Of a stretch of 64,000 nt of DNA, positions 7,944 to 16,900 are shown in pieces. Made by a program: the position numbers and the translations under genes. This DNA is from Streptomyces sp. DG1A-41. GTDB lineage: Bacteria; Actinomycetota; Actinomycetes; Streptomycetales; Streptomycetaceae. The notes beneath the pieces were generated by a model. It worked only from the letters and a program-made list of their open reading frames with translations, had not been told where the DNA came from and ran no database searches. The stretch covers positions 7,153,001 to 7,217,000 of the forward strand of contig NZ_CP146350.1 of assembly GCF_037055355.1 (NCBI RefSeq). The letters are read 5' to 3'. How positions within the stretch are numbered: the first letter of the stretch is position 1; each line of letters starts with the position of its first letter.

Positions 7944-10900
7944 TCACTTCACGGGTACCGGCGTCAGTGCGACGGCCAGCGGATACGCACCTGCCGCGAG
8001 CGGCGCCCCGACGGCACCGGACGCCGTGTCGACCGGGACCAGGGCGCCCGCGTCGGCGGTGGTGACGTACGCCGTGCCGCCGTTCCAGTCCAGGGCGACG
8101 TCGAAGGCGGACCTCCCGACCCTCACCGTCCTGCCCGGGGCGCCGGTGACCGTGTCGACGGGCGTGACGGTGTCGCCGGTGCTGGGGCTGACCCACAGCG
8201 TCCGGCCGTCCGGCGACAGGGCGAGACCGTAGGCCTGGCCGGAGACCAGGAGGGTCGGCCCGGTGTCGTTCGTGGCCGTGTCGATCGGAGTGACCGTGGA
8301 GCCGCCGGAGTTGGACACGTACACCGTGCTGCCGTCGGGCGCGGCCACGATGTTGAAGGGACTCGGACCCACGGGGACGGCGGCACCGGCCTTCCGGGTG
8401 GCCAGGTCGACCGGGGTGACCGTGTTGTCCTTGATGTTGGGCACGTAGAGCGTGCGGCCGTCGGGCGTGATCGCCATGTTCTCGGGCCCGTTGCCGACCT
8501 GGACGGGCTCGCCCGTGGTGAGGGCGGCCGTGTCCACCGGCTGGACCGTGCCGTCCCCGTAGTTGGCGACCCAGAGGGTGCGGCCGTCGGGGGTGAGCGC
8601 GAGCCCGGCGGGGACCCGGCCGACCGGGACCGTGGCGGTGACCTTCCCCTGCGCCACGTCGATCACGCTGACCGTGTTCGAGCCCTGGTTGGCCGCGTAG
8701 GCGGTGCGCCCGTCCGCACTCGTCACGACCTCACCGGGATGGGCGCCGACGGCGATGTCCGTCGTCTTCTTCGACGACAGGTCGACGGAACTCACCGATG
8801 CCCCGCTGAAGTTGGCGGTCAGGGCTCTCGGTGTGCCGGTGCCGTCGGTGACCTGGACCGGGAGGGCGCGGTCGAGAACGCCCTCGCCCGACACGACGAC
8901 CGAGCGCACTCCGGCGGACGCGCTCTCCCCGGCCTGGACGGTCACCGTCGCGGACGCGCTGCCCGCGGCCGGGACGGTCACGGTGCCCTGGGCGGGCGTG
9001 ACGGTGACGCCGTCGGGGACGGTCAGCTTCCACGCGACCGTCCGGGCGGCGGTGTCGGAGAAGGAGAGCGTCACCTTCGCCGAGCCTCCCGGCTCCAGAC
9101 TGACGGAACCGGGCGCGAACGCGGCGTCCACGCCCGGGTCGGGCGCGTTCTCGGTCATCGCCGTGTAGAGGAACCGGTCCATCACGCCCGGGGACACCTG
9201 CTGGGGCATCGCGTCGAGCTCCTTGCGCTGGGCCCTGAGCCGGTTCCAGTACGTGGTGACCGCCTCGCTGTCACCCCGCTTGCCGGCGAGCAGCAGGTCG
9301 ACGGCCGTCTGCCCCGCGGTGCCGTAGCGGCCGAGCTTGTCCAGCCAGGCCGAGGTCTCCTGAAGGAACCCGGGGTTGTCGAGGCGGGTGCGGAGCGCGC
9401 CGGGCGTGGCGGCCATGTCGGCGAAGTACGACCGCAGCGCGGCGGCGGTGCGGTCGAGGCCGGAGTCCTCGTCGTAGGCCTTGCGGAACGCGGCGATGAG
9501 CGCGCTCAGCGTGGGGGACTCGGTCGCGTCGAGCTGGGACGAGTAGTTGTTCTCGGCGAAGATCCGCAACCACTTGGCGGCGTCCGGCCCGGCCAGGTCG
9601 CGGACGGAGGCGAGGAAGGCGGCCTTCGGGTCGTAGGCGTCCGGGTTCCACAGGTAGGCGGCGGAGGTGAACAGGGCGATGCGGCTCGCCTCACCCTGGA
9701 CCATCGGGTTGGCGGTCACCCCGGCCGCCGCCTTCGCCACGCCGGGCTCGCGGCCGGTGTAGGGGCCGAGCAGCAGCCGGCTGGTGACGTAGTCGTTCAC
9801 CGGGTAGTTGTCCCAGACCAGGATCGGATGGCCGTAGACCTCGCGGGCCTTGGTGACCTGGTCGGCGGTGATGGTGGGGGCGATCACCCCGACGCCGGTC
9901 CACTCCACGACCACGGACGGGTCCAGCTTCTCCCGCAGCGCCTTCTTGTAGGGGGAGTCGGCGAGGTCGGAATACTCGGTGGGGACCATCTCCAGCGGTT
10001 CCAGCCCGGGGTGGGTCGCGGAGAAGTCCCGCCACGCCCGGTTGAGCAGATGGGCCTGGGCCGTCCCGGCGGCGGCGCCGCCCGTGCCGAACTCCCGCTC
10101 GTCGGCAAGGCAGTTCCACTTGGTGTAGCTGATGTCGTCCAGCGGGATCGCGAAGGAGCGCACGCCGATCGCGTACATCGAGTCCAGCTTGCGGGTGAGG
10201 GCCTCGATGTCGGCGTCCGAGGAGTAGCAGACGGACAGCCCTGGGGAGAGGGCGTAGGTGAAGCGGACGTGGTTGGCGTCGGCCCGGCCGGCCAGTTCCG
10301 CGAGCCGCGCCAGCTCCGCGGGCGGGTACGCGTCGCGCCACCGGGCGCGCAGATAGGGGTCGTCCTTGGGGGAGTAGACGTAGGCGTTCTGCTTGGTGCG
10401 GCCGTAGAAGTCGAGCTGGTTCAGCCGCTCCGTGTGTGACCAGGGGGTGCCGTAGAAGCCCTCGATCACTCCGCGCAGGCTGGCGGTGGGCCAGTCCCGG
10501 ACGGTCACCTCGGGTACGGTCCGGGTGACCAGCTGGCGCAGGGTCTGGGCGGCGTAGAAGGTGCCGGTGCGGTCGGCGCCGGACAGGGCGAGGAGGGTCC
10601 GGCCGTCCTCGCGGCCCGAGGCGAGGACATAGCCGCCGGAGGGCAGCCTGGCGGGGGACGGGGCGCCCAGCCGTTTCAGGGCCGAGGCCGTCGCGCTGCT
10701 CTCGCCCGGGCCGCCGAGGAAGACGGTGAAGCCGGCCTTCGCCAAAGGCTTCTCGACCGTCACGATCCGCTCGGCCCCGGCCTCCCGCAGGACCGTCTCG
10801 ACGACCCGCCGGGCCGACGGGTCGGTCCCGCGGCCGACGACCGCCACGACTCGGTCGGGGACCGTGAGCCGGGCCGGCCCCGCGTGCAGGCTCTTCGGCT

Positions 10901-11048
10901 GCGGCCACACCTGGGGCAGGGCGGTCTTCGAGGGCCGGTCCGGTGCGGCGACCGCGCCCGGCACCGGCGGGAGGGCGAGGCCGGCGGCCAGCAACAGCGC
11001 GACGGCGGGCAGGCGCCGGAGCCGGCAGGGTCCAGGGGGTGGGAACAC
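7944..11048 (-). CDS. Secreted GH84 beta-N-acetylglucosaminidase with C-terminal YVTN propeller
   Basis: A 1034-residue exported enzyme. Signal peptide residues 1-35 (RLRRLPAVALLLAAGLAL, then AVAA). GH20b-like N-terminal domain about 46-180. GH84 catalytic domain about 185-480 with the paired aspartates in IPLDDISYTKW (Asp304-Asp305) and a GVIEGFYGTPWSH signature. A helical region follows, then a NEW3-like beta sandwich (about 640-735). From about 745 to the end there are six to seven repeats of the TPDGRTLYVxN type, a YVTN beta-propeller, unusual in GH84 enzymes. The GTG at 11048 has AAGGAG 7 bases upstream and gives a clean signal peptide; longer in-frame starts do not. It should remove GlcNAc from glycoproteins or glycans outside the cell. 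An RpiR-like site lies upstream. Confidence 0.92.
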   Translation of the reverse strand: MFPPPGPCRLRRLPAVALLLAAGLALPPVPGAVAAPDRPSKTALPQVWPQPKSLHAGPARLTVPDRVVAVVGRGTDPSARRVVETVLREAGAERIVTVEKPLAKAGFTVFLGGPGESSATASALKRLGAPSPARLPSGGYVLASGREDGRTLLALSGADRTGTFYAAQTLRQLVTRTVPEVTVRDWPTASLRGVIEGFYGTPWSHTERLNQLDFYGRTKQNAYVYSPKDDPYLRARWRDAYPPAELARLAELAGRADANHVRFTYALSPGLSVCYSSDADIEALTRKLDSMYAIGVRSFAIPLDDISYTKWNCLADEREFGTGGAAAGTAQAHLLNRAWRDFSATHPGLEPLEMVPTEYSDLADSPYKKALREKLDPSVVVEWTGVGVIAPTITADQVTKAREVYGHPILVWDNYPVNDYVTSRLLLGPYTGREPGVAKAAAGVTANPMVQGEASRIALFTSAAYLWNPDAYDPKAAFLASVRDLAGPDAAKWLRIFAENNYSSQLDATESPTLSALIAAFRKAYDEDSGLDRTAAALRSYFADMAATPGALRTRLDNPGFLQETSAWLDKLGRYGTAGQTAVDLLLAGKRGDSEAVTTYWNRLRAQRKELDAMPQQVSPGVMDRFLYTAMTENAPDPGVDAAFAPGSVSLEPGGSAKVTLSFSDTAARTVAWKLTVPDGVTVTPAQGTVTVPAAGSASATVTVQAGESASAGVRSVVVSGEGVLDRALPVQVTDGTGTPRALTANFSGASVSSVDLSSKKTTDIAVGAHPGEVVTSADGRTAYAANQGSNTVSVIDVAQGKVTATVPVGRVPAGLALTPDGRTLWVANYGDGTVQPVDTAALTTGEPVQVGNGPENMAITPDGRTLYVPNIKDNTVTPVDLATRKAGAAVPVGPSPFNIVAAPDGSTVYVSNSGGSTVTPIDTATNDTGPTLLVSGQAYGLALSPDGRTLWVSPSTGDTVTPVDTVTGAPGRTVRVGRSAFDVALDWNGGTAYVTTADAGALVPVDTASGAVGAPLAAGAYPLAVALTPVPVK

Positions 11049-11134
11049 GGGTGCTCCTTCCGGATGCCGCGGGCATCGGCCCGGGCGAGAGAGGAAGAGG
11101 TGAATGGAGCCACCGAGTGATGCTAGAGATGCTG

Positions 11135-11149
11135 AATTGATCAATCAAT
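11135..11149. promoter_or_regulatory. Palindrome upstream of the GH84 gene
   Basis: ATTGATCAAT at 11136-11145 is a perfect 10-bp palindrome extended by CAAT, 88 bases before the GH84 start. The ATTGAT/ATCAAT halves match the elements around rpiR and the mannosidase, so this gene may belong to the same regulon. Confidence 0.4.
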
Positions 11150-11194
11150 GGGGCGTGGGGCCCGGCCAGGGGGAGAGGTGTCGCCGGTCTGATC

Positions 11195-11224
11195 TTGTGA
11201 TCGGCGTCACATGAGGACTAGGGT
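11195..11224 (+). promoter_or_regulatory. Promoter of the SpoIIE-type signalling gene
   Basis: TTGTGA, an 18-base spacer, and TAGGGT match a vegetative (HrdB-type) promoter of Streptomyces. It ends about 40 bases before the chosen start codon. Confidence 0.55.
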
Positions 11225-11265
11225 GAAAGCGCTCGGGTCTCCTTCCGGTGAGGGAAGTGATCCCG

Positions 11266-14109
11266 GTGACCGTCGTCTGGGACGACATCGGCGGCCTCGT
11301 CGATGCCCATGAGCGTTTTCTGGCGGGCGCGCACGTCGAGGCGGACGTCCGGGGCCCCGTGCTGGACTCCTGGAAGCGGTGCCGGTCCGTGGGCCTGGAA
11401 CCTCACCGGCTGACTCTCCCGTACACCCCGGACCTGACGCTGGACCACCGGTTCCTGCGCGCGGCCGACCCCGTCCTGAAGGACCTCACCGCCTCGCTCG
11501 CCGACGTCGGCATGACGATCGCGCTCTGCGACGCCCAGGGCCGCATGGTGCAGCGGCTCGGCGGCGAACGGCGGCTGCGCGAGCGACTCGACGAGGTCCG
11601 GTTCGCCCCCGGCTTCGACGCCTCCGAACCCGTCGCCGGCACCAACGGGGTGGGTACGGCGCTGGCCGAACGGGGAGCCGTCTACGTCGCCGGCCGTGAG
11701 CACTTCGCCGACTGTCTGGCACCGTTCGCCTGCGCGGGCGCGCCCGTGCGCGATCCCCTCAGCGGCCGTATCGAGGCCGTCCTCGACCTGACCTGTCTGC
11801 GCGGTGACGGCGACCCGGCCATGCTGCGGATGGTCCGCGACGCCGCCCGGGACATCGAGGCGCGGATGCTGGAGCAGGCCACGCAGCGGGAGCGGGCCCT
11901 GCTCGCCGCCTACCGCAGGGCCGGGGGCGACCCGGGTGGCTGGCCGCGACAGCCCGAGCACCGGCAACTCGACGACGGCGGACTCGACCTCGGGCGGATC
12001 GACCTGGCCGTGCTGCGCGAGAGGGCCGAGGAACTCATCGCCTCACCGCACCTCACGCTCGACGAGGTCACGCTCCCCGGCGGCCGGGCCGCGACCCTGC
12101 TGCGCCGCCAGGTCACGGGGCCGGACGGAGAGTCGGGCGTGGCGGTCGAGGTGCGCATCCTCGGCGGCCCGCGCCTGCGCCACGTCCGGGCGGGCGTCGC
12201 CGAGGCGGTCGCGCCGGCTGCCGCCGGGACGGTCGCACCACCGGTCGGTCCCGCACCGGTGGTCGCGCCGACCGGGACCGTGACGGTCCCGGCCCCAGGT
12301 CGCGCGGGCCTCCAGGACCTCGTACCGGCACCCCCGGGAACCGGATCGCGACCGCCGCGACCGCACCCCACGGCGGACCGCGACGGCGACAGCCGACTGC
12401 TGCTGGTGGGCGAGCCGGGCGTCGGGCGGCTGGCCGTACTGGCGCGCAGGCGGCTGGAGTTCCTGCACGACGCCGGGATCCGGATCGGCACCACCCTCGA
12501 CGTCACGCGCACCGCCGAGGAACTGGTGGAGGTCACCGTGCCCCGGTTCGCCGACTTCGCCGCCGTGGACCTGCCCGATGTGGTGCTGCGCGGCGAGGAG
12601 CCGGGACCGCTCGGCGCCGAGACCCCGCTGCGCCGGGTCGCGCTGGGCGCCCTGCACGAGGAGTCCCAGCTGTACGGGGTCGGCGAGGTGGTGGAGTACG
12701 TGCCGTCCACGCCGCAGGCCCGCAGCCTGGAGACCAGGCAGTCGGTGCTCGAACCCGTGCTGGCCGAGGCGCGCGGCTGGATCGCCCAGGACCCGCCACG
12801 GCTGGAACGGGTGCTGGACGTCGGCATCCACTCCCTGATCACGGTGCCGCTGCGGGCCCGCGGCACGACCCTCGGCGTGGTCAGCTTCTACCGCTCCGAG
12901 AAGCCCGTGTCCTTCGAGGACGACGACCTCTACCTCGCCCAGGAACTGGTCGGCCGCGCGGCGATCTGCATCGACAACGCCCGCCGCTACACCCGTGAGC
13001 ACGACACCGCCCTCGCCCTCCAGCGCAGCCTGCTGCCGAGGGGCCGGCCCGAACAGAGCGCCGTCGAGATCGCCTACCGCTACCTGCCCGCACATGAGGG
13101 CGTGGGCGGCGACTGGTTCGATGTCATCCCGCTGTCCGGCGCCCGCGTGGCCCTGGTCGTCGGCGACGTCGTCGGCCACGGCCTGCACGCCGCCGCCACC
13201 ATGGGCCGGCTGCGCACCGCCGTGCACAACTTCTGTTCCCTGGACCTGCCCCCCGACGACCTCCTCACCCACCTCGACGACCTGGTCGCACGGCTGGACC
13301 GGGGCGAGGGCTGGGCGGTGGACAACACCCCCGACTCCGGCATCGTCGGAGCCACGTGTCTGTACGCCGTCTACGATCCGGTGTCCCGGCGCTGCACCCT
13401 CACCCGCGCCGGGCACCCGCTGCCCGCGGTCGTCGGCCCGGACGGCGATGTGGAGTTCGTCGACCTGCCCTCGGGGCCGCCGCTCGGCCTCGGCGGGCTG
13501 CCGTTCGAGACGGTCGAACTGGAGCTGGCCGAGGGCAGTCAGCTGGTGCTGTACACCGACGGTCTGATCGAGGACCGGACGCGGGACATCGACAGCGGCC
13601 TGGAGCTGCTGCGGTCCGTCCTGGCCCGGCCCGACCGGGCGCCGGAGGAGACCTGTGAGGCGGTCCTCGACGCACTGCTGCCGGCCCGCCCGAATGACGA
13701 CGTGGCGCTGCTGGTCGCCCGGACCCACACGCTGGGGCCCGGGCAGGTCGCCGAGTGGGATGTGCCCAGCGACCCGGCCGCGGTCTCCCGCTCCCGCGCG
13801 GCCGTCACGGAGCAACTGGCCGCCTGGGGCCTTCAGGAGCTGGCCTTCACCACCGAACTCGTCGCCAGCGAGCTGGTCACCAACGCCATCCGGCACGCGA
13901 CCGGCCCGGTGCGGCTGCGGCTGCTGCGGGACCGGGCGCTGATCTGCGAGGTCTCCGACGGCAGCAGTACCTCGCCCCGCCTGCGCCGCGCCCGTACCGA
14001 GGACGAGGGCGGCCGCGGCCTGTTCCTCGTCGCCCAGCTCACCGAGCGCTGGGGGACCCGCTACGCCCCCGACGGCAAGATCATCTGGACGGAGCAGCCG
14101 CTGCCGTGA
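11266..14109 (+). CDS. GAF-GAF-SpoIIE phosphatase-HATPase signalling protein
   Basis: A multidomain cytoplasmic regulator of about 947 residues. Residues 1-210 resemble the N-terminal sensory region of AcoR-type activators (SWKRCRS, then FDASEPVAGTNGVGTALAERG). After a Pro/Ala/Val-rich linker comes a second GAF domain (about 385-575). The PP2C/SpoIIE domain (about 590-790) contains GGDWFDVIPL and VVGDVVGHGLHAAATMGRLR. The C-terminal HATPase_c_2 domain (about 815-945) contains ELVASELVTNAIRHA and GGRGLFLVAQL. Known relatives couple anti-sigma-factor kinase and phosphatase roles on one chain. The start is uncertain: the GTG at 11266 has GAGGGA 9 bases upstream, while the GTG at 11248 has no such site. 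It is monocistronic, with no sigma or anti-sigma gene beside it. Confidence 0.9.
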   Translation: MTVVWDDIGGLVDAHERFLAGAHVEADVRGPVLDSWKRCRSVGLEPHRLTLPYTPDLTLDHRFLRAADPVLKDLTASLADVGMTIALCDAQGRMVQRLGGERRLRERLDEVRFAPGFDASEPVAGTNGVGTALAERGAVYVAGREHFADCLAPFACAGAPVRDPLSGRIEAVLDLTCLRGDGDPAMLRMVRDAARDIEARMLEQATQRERALLAAYRRAGGDPGGWPRQPEHRQLDDGGLDLGRIDLAVLRERAEELIASPHLTLDEVTLPGGRAATLLRRQVTGPDGESGVAVEVRILGGPRLRHVRAGVAEAVAPAAAGTVAPPVGPAPVVAPTGTVTVPAPGRAGLQDLVPAPPGTGSRPPRPHPTADRDGDSRLLLVGEPGVGRLAVLARRRLEFLHDAGIRIGTTLDVTRTAEELVEVTVPRFADFAAVDLPDVVLRGEEPGPLGAETPLRRVALGALHEESQLYGVGEVVEYVPSTPQARSLETRQSVLEPVLAEARGWIAQDPPRLERVLDVGIHSLITVPLRARGTTLGVVSFYRSEKPVSFEDDDLYLAQELVGRAAICIDNARRYTREHDTALALQRSLLPRGRPEQSAVEIAYRYLPAHEGVGGDWFDVIPLSGARVALVVGDVVGHGLHAAATMGRLRTAVHNFCSLDLPPDDLLTHLDDLVARLDRGEGWAVDNTPDSGIVGATCLYAVYDPVSRRCTLTRAGHPLPAVVGPDGDVEFVDLPSGPPLGLGGLPFETVELELAEGSQLVLYTDGLIEDRTRDIDSGLELLRSVLARPDRAPEETCEAVLDALLPARPNDDVALLVARTHTLGPGQVAEWDVPSDPAAVSRSRAAVTEQLAAWGLQELAFTTELVASELVTNAIRHATGPVRLRLLRDRALICEVSDGSSTSPRLRRARTEDEGGRGLFLVAQLTERWGTRYAPDGKIIWTEQPLP

Positions 14110-14194
14110 GCCCGGCCCCGGCAGCCGGTGGACCGTTCCCGGCATGTTTCCGTCCGGACCATTGACGCGGCCCCCGAGGACTCCCACACTGGCC

Positions 14195-14208
14195 TGACTA
14201 CGTAGTCA
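14195..14208. promoter_or_regulatory. LacI operator copy 1
   Basis: TGACTACGTAGTCA is a perfect 14-bp palindrome with the central CG typical of LacI-family operators, 71 bases before the lacI-type gene. A second copy is centred 44 bases downstream, about four helical turns. Confidence 0.8.
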
Positions 14209-14238
14209 TGAGCCGCCCACCCGTCAGCCAGTCACAGC

Positions 14239-14252
14239 TGACTACGTAGTCC
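14239..14252. promoter_or_regulatory. LacI operator copy 2
   Basis: TGACTACGTAGTCC, 13 of 14 identical to copy 1, 26 bases before the regulator start. Two sites in phase suggest cooperative autoregulation of the regulator and its downstream transport operon. Confidence 0.8.
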
Positions 14253-14278
14253 AAGACCGTCAGACCCCGGGAGCGCGC

Positions 14279-15364
14279 ATGTCCGCCAGCGGAGCCGAAG
14301 GAGGCCCCACGGCCACCGGTGGGCGCCGCCGGCGTGGCCCCGGGATGACCGAGGTCGCGCGGGCCGCCGGGGTCTCGCAGAAGACGGTGTCGCGGGTCGT
14401 CAACGGCGAACCGCACGTCAGCCCGGAGGTGCGCGACCGCGTCCTGAGGACCATCCGCGAACTGGACTACCGTCCCAACACCGCCGCCCGCGCCCTGCTC
14501 CTCGGCCGCTACCGCCGGATCGGCGTGGTCTCGCTGGGCAGTTCGCTCTACGGCCCGTCGACCCTGCTCATCGCCCTGGAGCGGGCGATGCAGCGCGCCG
14601 GGTACTCCGTCGCCCTGGCCAGCACCCTGGAAGGGCAGGGAGTTTCGGCCGCCGTGGACGCGTTGCTGGAGCAGGGCGTGGACGGCATCGTGCTGTCCGA
14701 GCCCATCGACGACGGCACGCCGTTCAGACTGAGCGCGGACGTGCCGGTGGTCAGTCTCGGTGAGGGCGTGGAGCTGACGCCGGGCACGAGTGCCGTGGTC
14801 GGCGGCGACGGTGTCGCGGCCGCCCGGATCGCCACCGAGCACCTGCTCTCCCTGGGGCACCGCACCGTCTGGCACCTGCCCGGCCCGCAGGACTGGTGGG
14901 CCGCCCGCGACCGCCTGCGCGGCTGGCGCGAGGCCCTGGCCGCCGCCGGCGCACCCGAGCCGCCCCTGCCGTCACCGGGCGACTGGAGCCCGGCCTCCGG
15001 CTACGCCGCCGGACGGCAGCTCGCCGGACTCTCCGACGTCACGGCCGTGTTCGCCGCCAACGACGACATGGCCATCGGCGCCCTGCGCGCGTTCGCCGAC
15101 GCGGGCCGCGCCGTCCCCGGCGACGTCAGTGTCGTCGGCTACGACGACATCCCCGCCGCCGCCTATCTCTGCCCGCCGCTGACCACCGTCCGGCAGAACT
15201 TCGCCGCCGTCGCCGACCGCGCCGTCGACGTACTGATCGCCCTGATCGAGGGCCGCCCCGCCCCGGACGAACAGTCCGGCCAGGCAGTCGAGTTGACCGT
15301 ACGTGCCTCCACCGGGCCGGTACGCGATCCCGGCCCCGCGCCCCACCCCGCCCCGGCCCCCTGA
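14279..15364 (+). CDS. LacI-family transcriptional regulator of the galactoside locus
   Basis: A 361-residue LacI/GalR repressor. The helix-turn-helix and hinge helix are MTEVARAAGVSQKTVSRVVN (residues 23-42) and YRPNTAARALLLGR. The periplasmic-binding-like effector domain follows (IGVVSLGSSLYGP; DGIVLSEPIDD; VFAANDDMAIGALRAF; VSVVGYDDIPAA). A 22-residue polar extension precedes the DNA-binding domain. The ATG at 14279 has a weak GGGAG site. Two TGACTACGTAGTCA-type palindromes lie directly upstream. It precedes and is co-oriented with the solute-binding protein, two permeases and the GH42 gene, so the effector is probably a galactoside or its breakdown product. That is inference from the neighbours. 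Confidence 0.92.
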   Translation: MSASGAEGGPTATGGRRRRGPGMTEVARAAGVSQKTVSRVVNGEPHVSPEVRDRVLRTIRELDYRPNTAARALLLGRYRRIGVVSLGSSLYGPSTLLIALERAMQRAGYSVALASTLEGQGVSAAVDALLEQGVDGIVLSEPIDDGTPFRLSADVPVVSLGEGVELTPGTSAVVGGDGVAAARIATEHLLSLGHRTVWHLPGPQDWWAARDRLRGWREALAAAGAPEPPLPSPGDWSPASGYAAGRQLAGLSDVTAVFAANDDMAIGALRAFADAGRAVPGDVSVVGYDDIPAAAYLCPPLTTVRQNFAAVADRAVDVLIALIEGRPAPDEQSGQAVELTVRASTGPVRDPGPAPHPAPAP

Positions 15365-15537
15365 CCGCTTCCGCCCCCGACCGCCCGCACCTGCTGACGC
15401 CGGCGGTACGGCCGCCCCGGCACCCCGCCACCGGCCGGATCCGCCCCGCCCGCGTGCGCCGTCCAGGACCGGCGCCGCACGCGCTGCCCGCACACCGGGC
15501 GCGACAGGCTCGAGCCGCACCACGTGAGGAGCCACGT

Positions 15538-16887
15538 GTGTACACCCCACCGCCCCCCTCCCCTCCGACCCGCCGCGCCCTGCTGCGCGGTGCCCTCGGC
15601 CTCTCTACGGCCGCCGCACTCTCCGCCTGCGGCGGTGGCAGCACAACGCCCCGCACCTCCGGCGACGTCACCCTCTCCCTGTGGACCCACGACCCGGGCT
15701 ACGAGGAGTTCTTCGTCAAGGGCGTCCCGGAGGCCGACCGCGCCACCGACTTCCGCTACCACTTGAAGGTGACCCGCTCCGGACCCCCGGACATCGTCAC
15801 CAAGCTGCTCGCCCAGGCCGTCGCCGGACGCGGCACCCCCGACCTGGTGGGCTTCGAGATCGGCAGCTTCCCGCGCATGCTGCGCGGCGACATCTCCGAA
15901 CGGCTGCTGCATGACTTCACCCCCGACATCGAGGCCGTACCCGGCCTGAAGGACGACCTGCTGCCGGCCCGCACCGCTCCCTTCAGCAAGGACGGCCACG
16001 TCTACGCCTTCGACTCGGACACCCCGATGGTCGTCTACTTCTACCGCGCCGACCTCTTCGACACGTACGACCTCCCGGCGGATGCGGCGACCTGGGAGGA
16101 GTTCGCCGAGGCCGGTGCCCGGGTGTACCGGGACCACCGGGCCTCGCTGTGCGTCGTCTCCACGGTGGGCAGCGACCCCGGCCAGGTCGTGCAGTCCTTC
16201 CAGATGCTGCTCTACCAGCGCGGCGGCGCGTTCTTCGACGCCGAGGGAAAGCTGCTCCTCGACTCACCCGAGGCCGAGGAGGTGCTGCGGTTCCTGTGCG
16301 AGGGACTGCGCAGCGGCTTCGTCATCGATGTCGCCGACTACTACGGGGCCGCCATGCAGACCGCCCTGAAACAGGGCCGGGTCATCGGCCTGCCCATGGC
16401 CATCTGGTACAAGAACTACGGCCTGGTGCCCAACGTGCCCGAGCAGCAGGGCAAGTGGCGGGTGCGCGACCTGCCCCGGTTCACCCGGGGCGGCGGGGTG
16501 ACCGCCGCGCTCGGCGGCACCGGCTTCGGCGTCGTCAGGGACAAAGCCAACACCCGCGCCGCCACGGAGTTCCTCTTCAAGACCTGGCTCACCCACGACG
16601 GTCAGGTCCGCCGCTTCACCGAGACCGGCTATCTGCCCACCCGCCGCTCCGTGTACGACGATCCGCGCCTGGGCGGCTACGAGGACGACTTCTGCGGCGG
16701 GCAGCGGCTGTTCCGTCTCTACCGCTCCCTGCTGCCGGACGTACCGCCGTTCCACCAGAGCCCCGACCAGTCGATCCTCTACGACGTCCTCGCCGGCAAC
16801 CTGCTGCGCGCCTACCGCGGCGACCTGTCACCGCGTCAGGCGCTGAAGCAGACCGCGGCGGACTTCCGCGACCAGGCCGGCCGATAG
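15538..16887 (+). CDS. ABC transporter sugar-binding protein, Tat-type lipoprotein
   Basis: A 449-residue family-1 extracellular sugar-binding protein. The N-terminus TRRALLRGALGLSTAAALSAC has a twin arginine and an LSAC lipobox, so export by Tat followed by lipidation is likely. Mature features include VTLSLWTHDPGYEEFF and a C-terminal FHQSPDQSILYD segment. The GTG at 15538 follows GAGGAG by 8 bases. It is 173 bases after lacI, a GC-rich gap without a visible operator, and 13 bases before the first permease. With the two permeases it forms a carbohydrate ABC importer lacking its own ATPase, as usual in Streptomyces, where a shared MsiK-type ATPase serves many importers. The substrate is probably a beta-galactoside, given the GH42 gene. 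Confidence 0.92.
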   Translation: MYTPPPPSPPTRRALLRGALGLSTAAALSACGGGSTTPRTSGDVTLSLWTHDPGYEEFFVKGVPEADRATDFRYHLKVTRSGPPDIVTKLLAQAVAGRGTPDLVGFEIGSFPRMLRGDISERLLHDFTPDIEAVPGLKDDLLPARTAPFSKDGHVYAFDSDTPMVVYFYRADLFDTYDLPADAATWEEFAEAGARVYRDHRASLCVVSTVGSDPGQVVQSFQMLLYQRGGAFFDAEGKLLLDSPEAEEVLRFLCEGLRSGFVIDVADYYGAAMQTALKQGRVIGLPMAIWYKNYGLVPNVPEQQGKWRVRDLPRFTRGGGVTAALGGTGFGVVRDKANTRAATEFLFKTWLTHDGQVRRFTETGYLPTRRSVYDDPRLGGYEDDFCGGQRLFRLYRSLLPDVPPFHQSPDQSILYDVLAGNLLRAYRGDLSPRQALKQTAADFRDQAGR

Positions 16888-16900
16888 GAGTGCGACCGAC

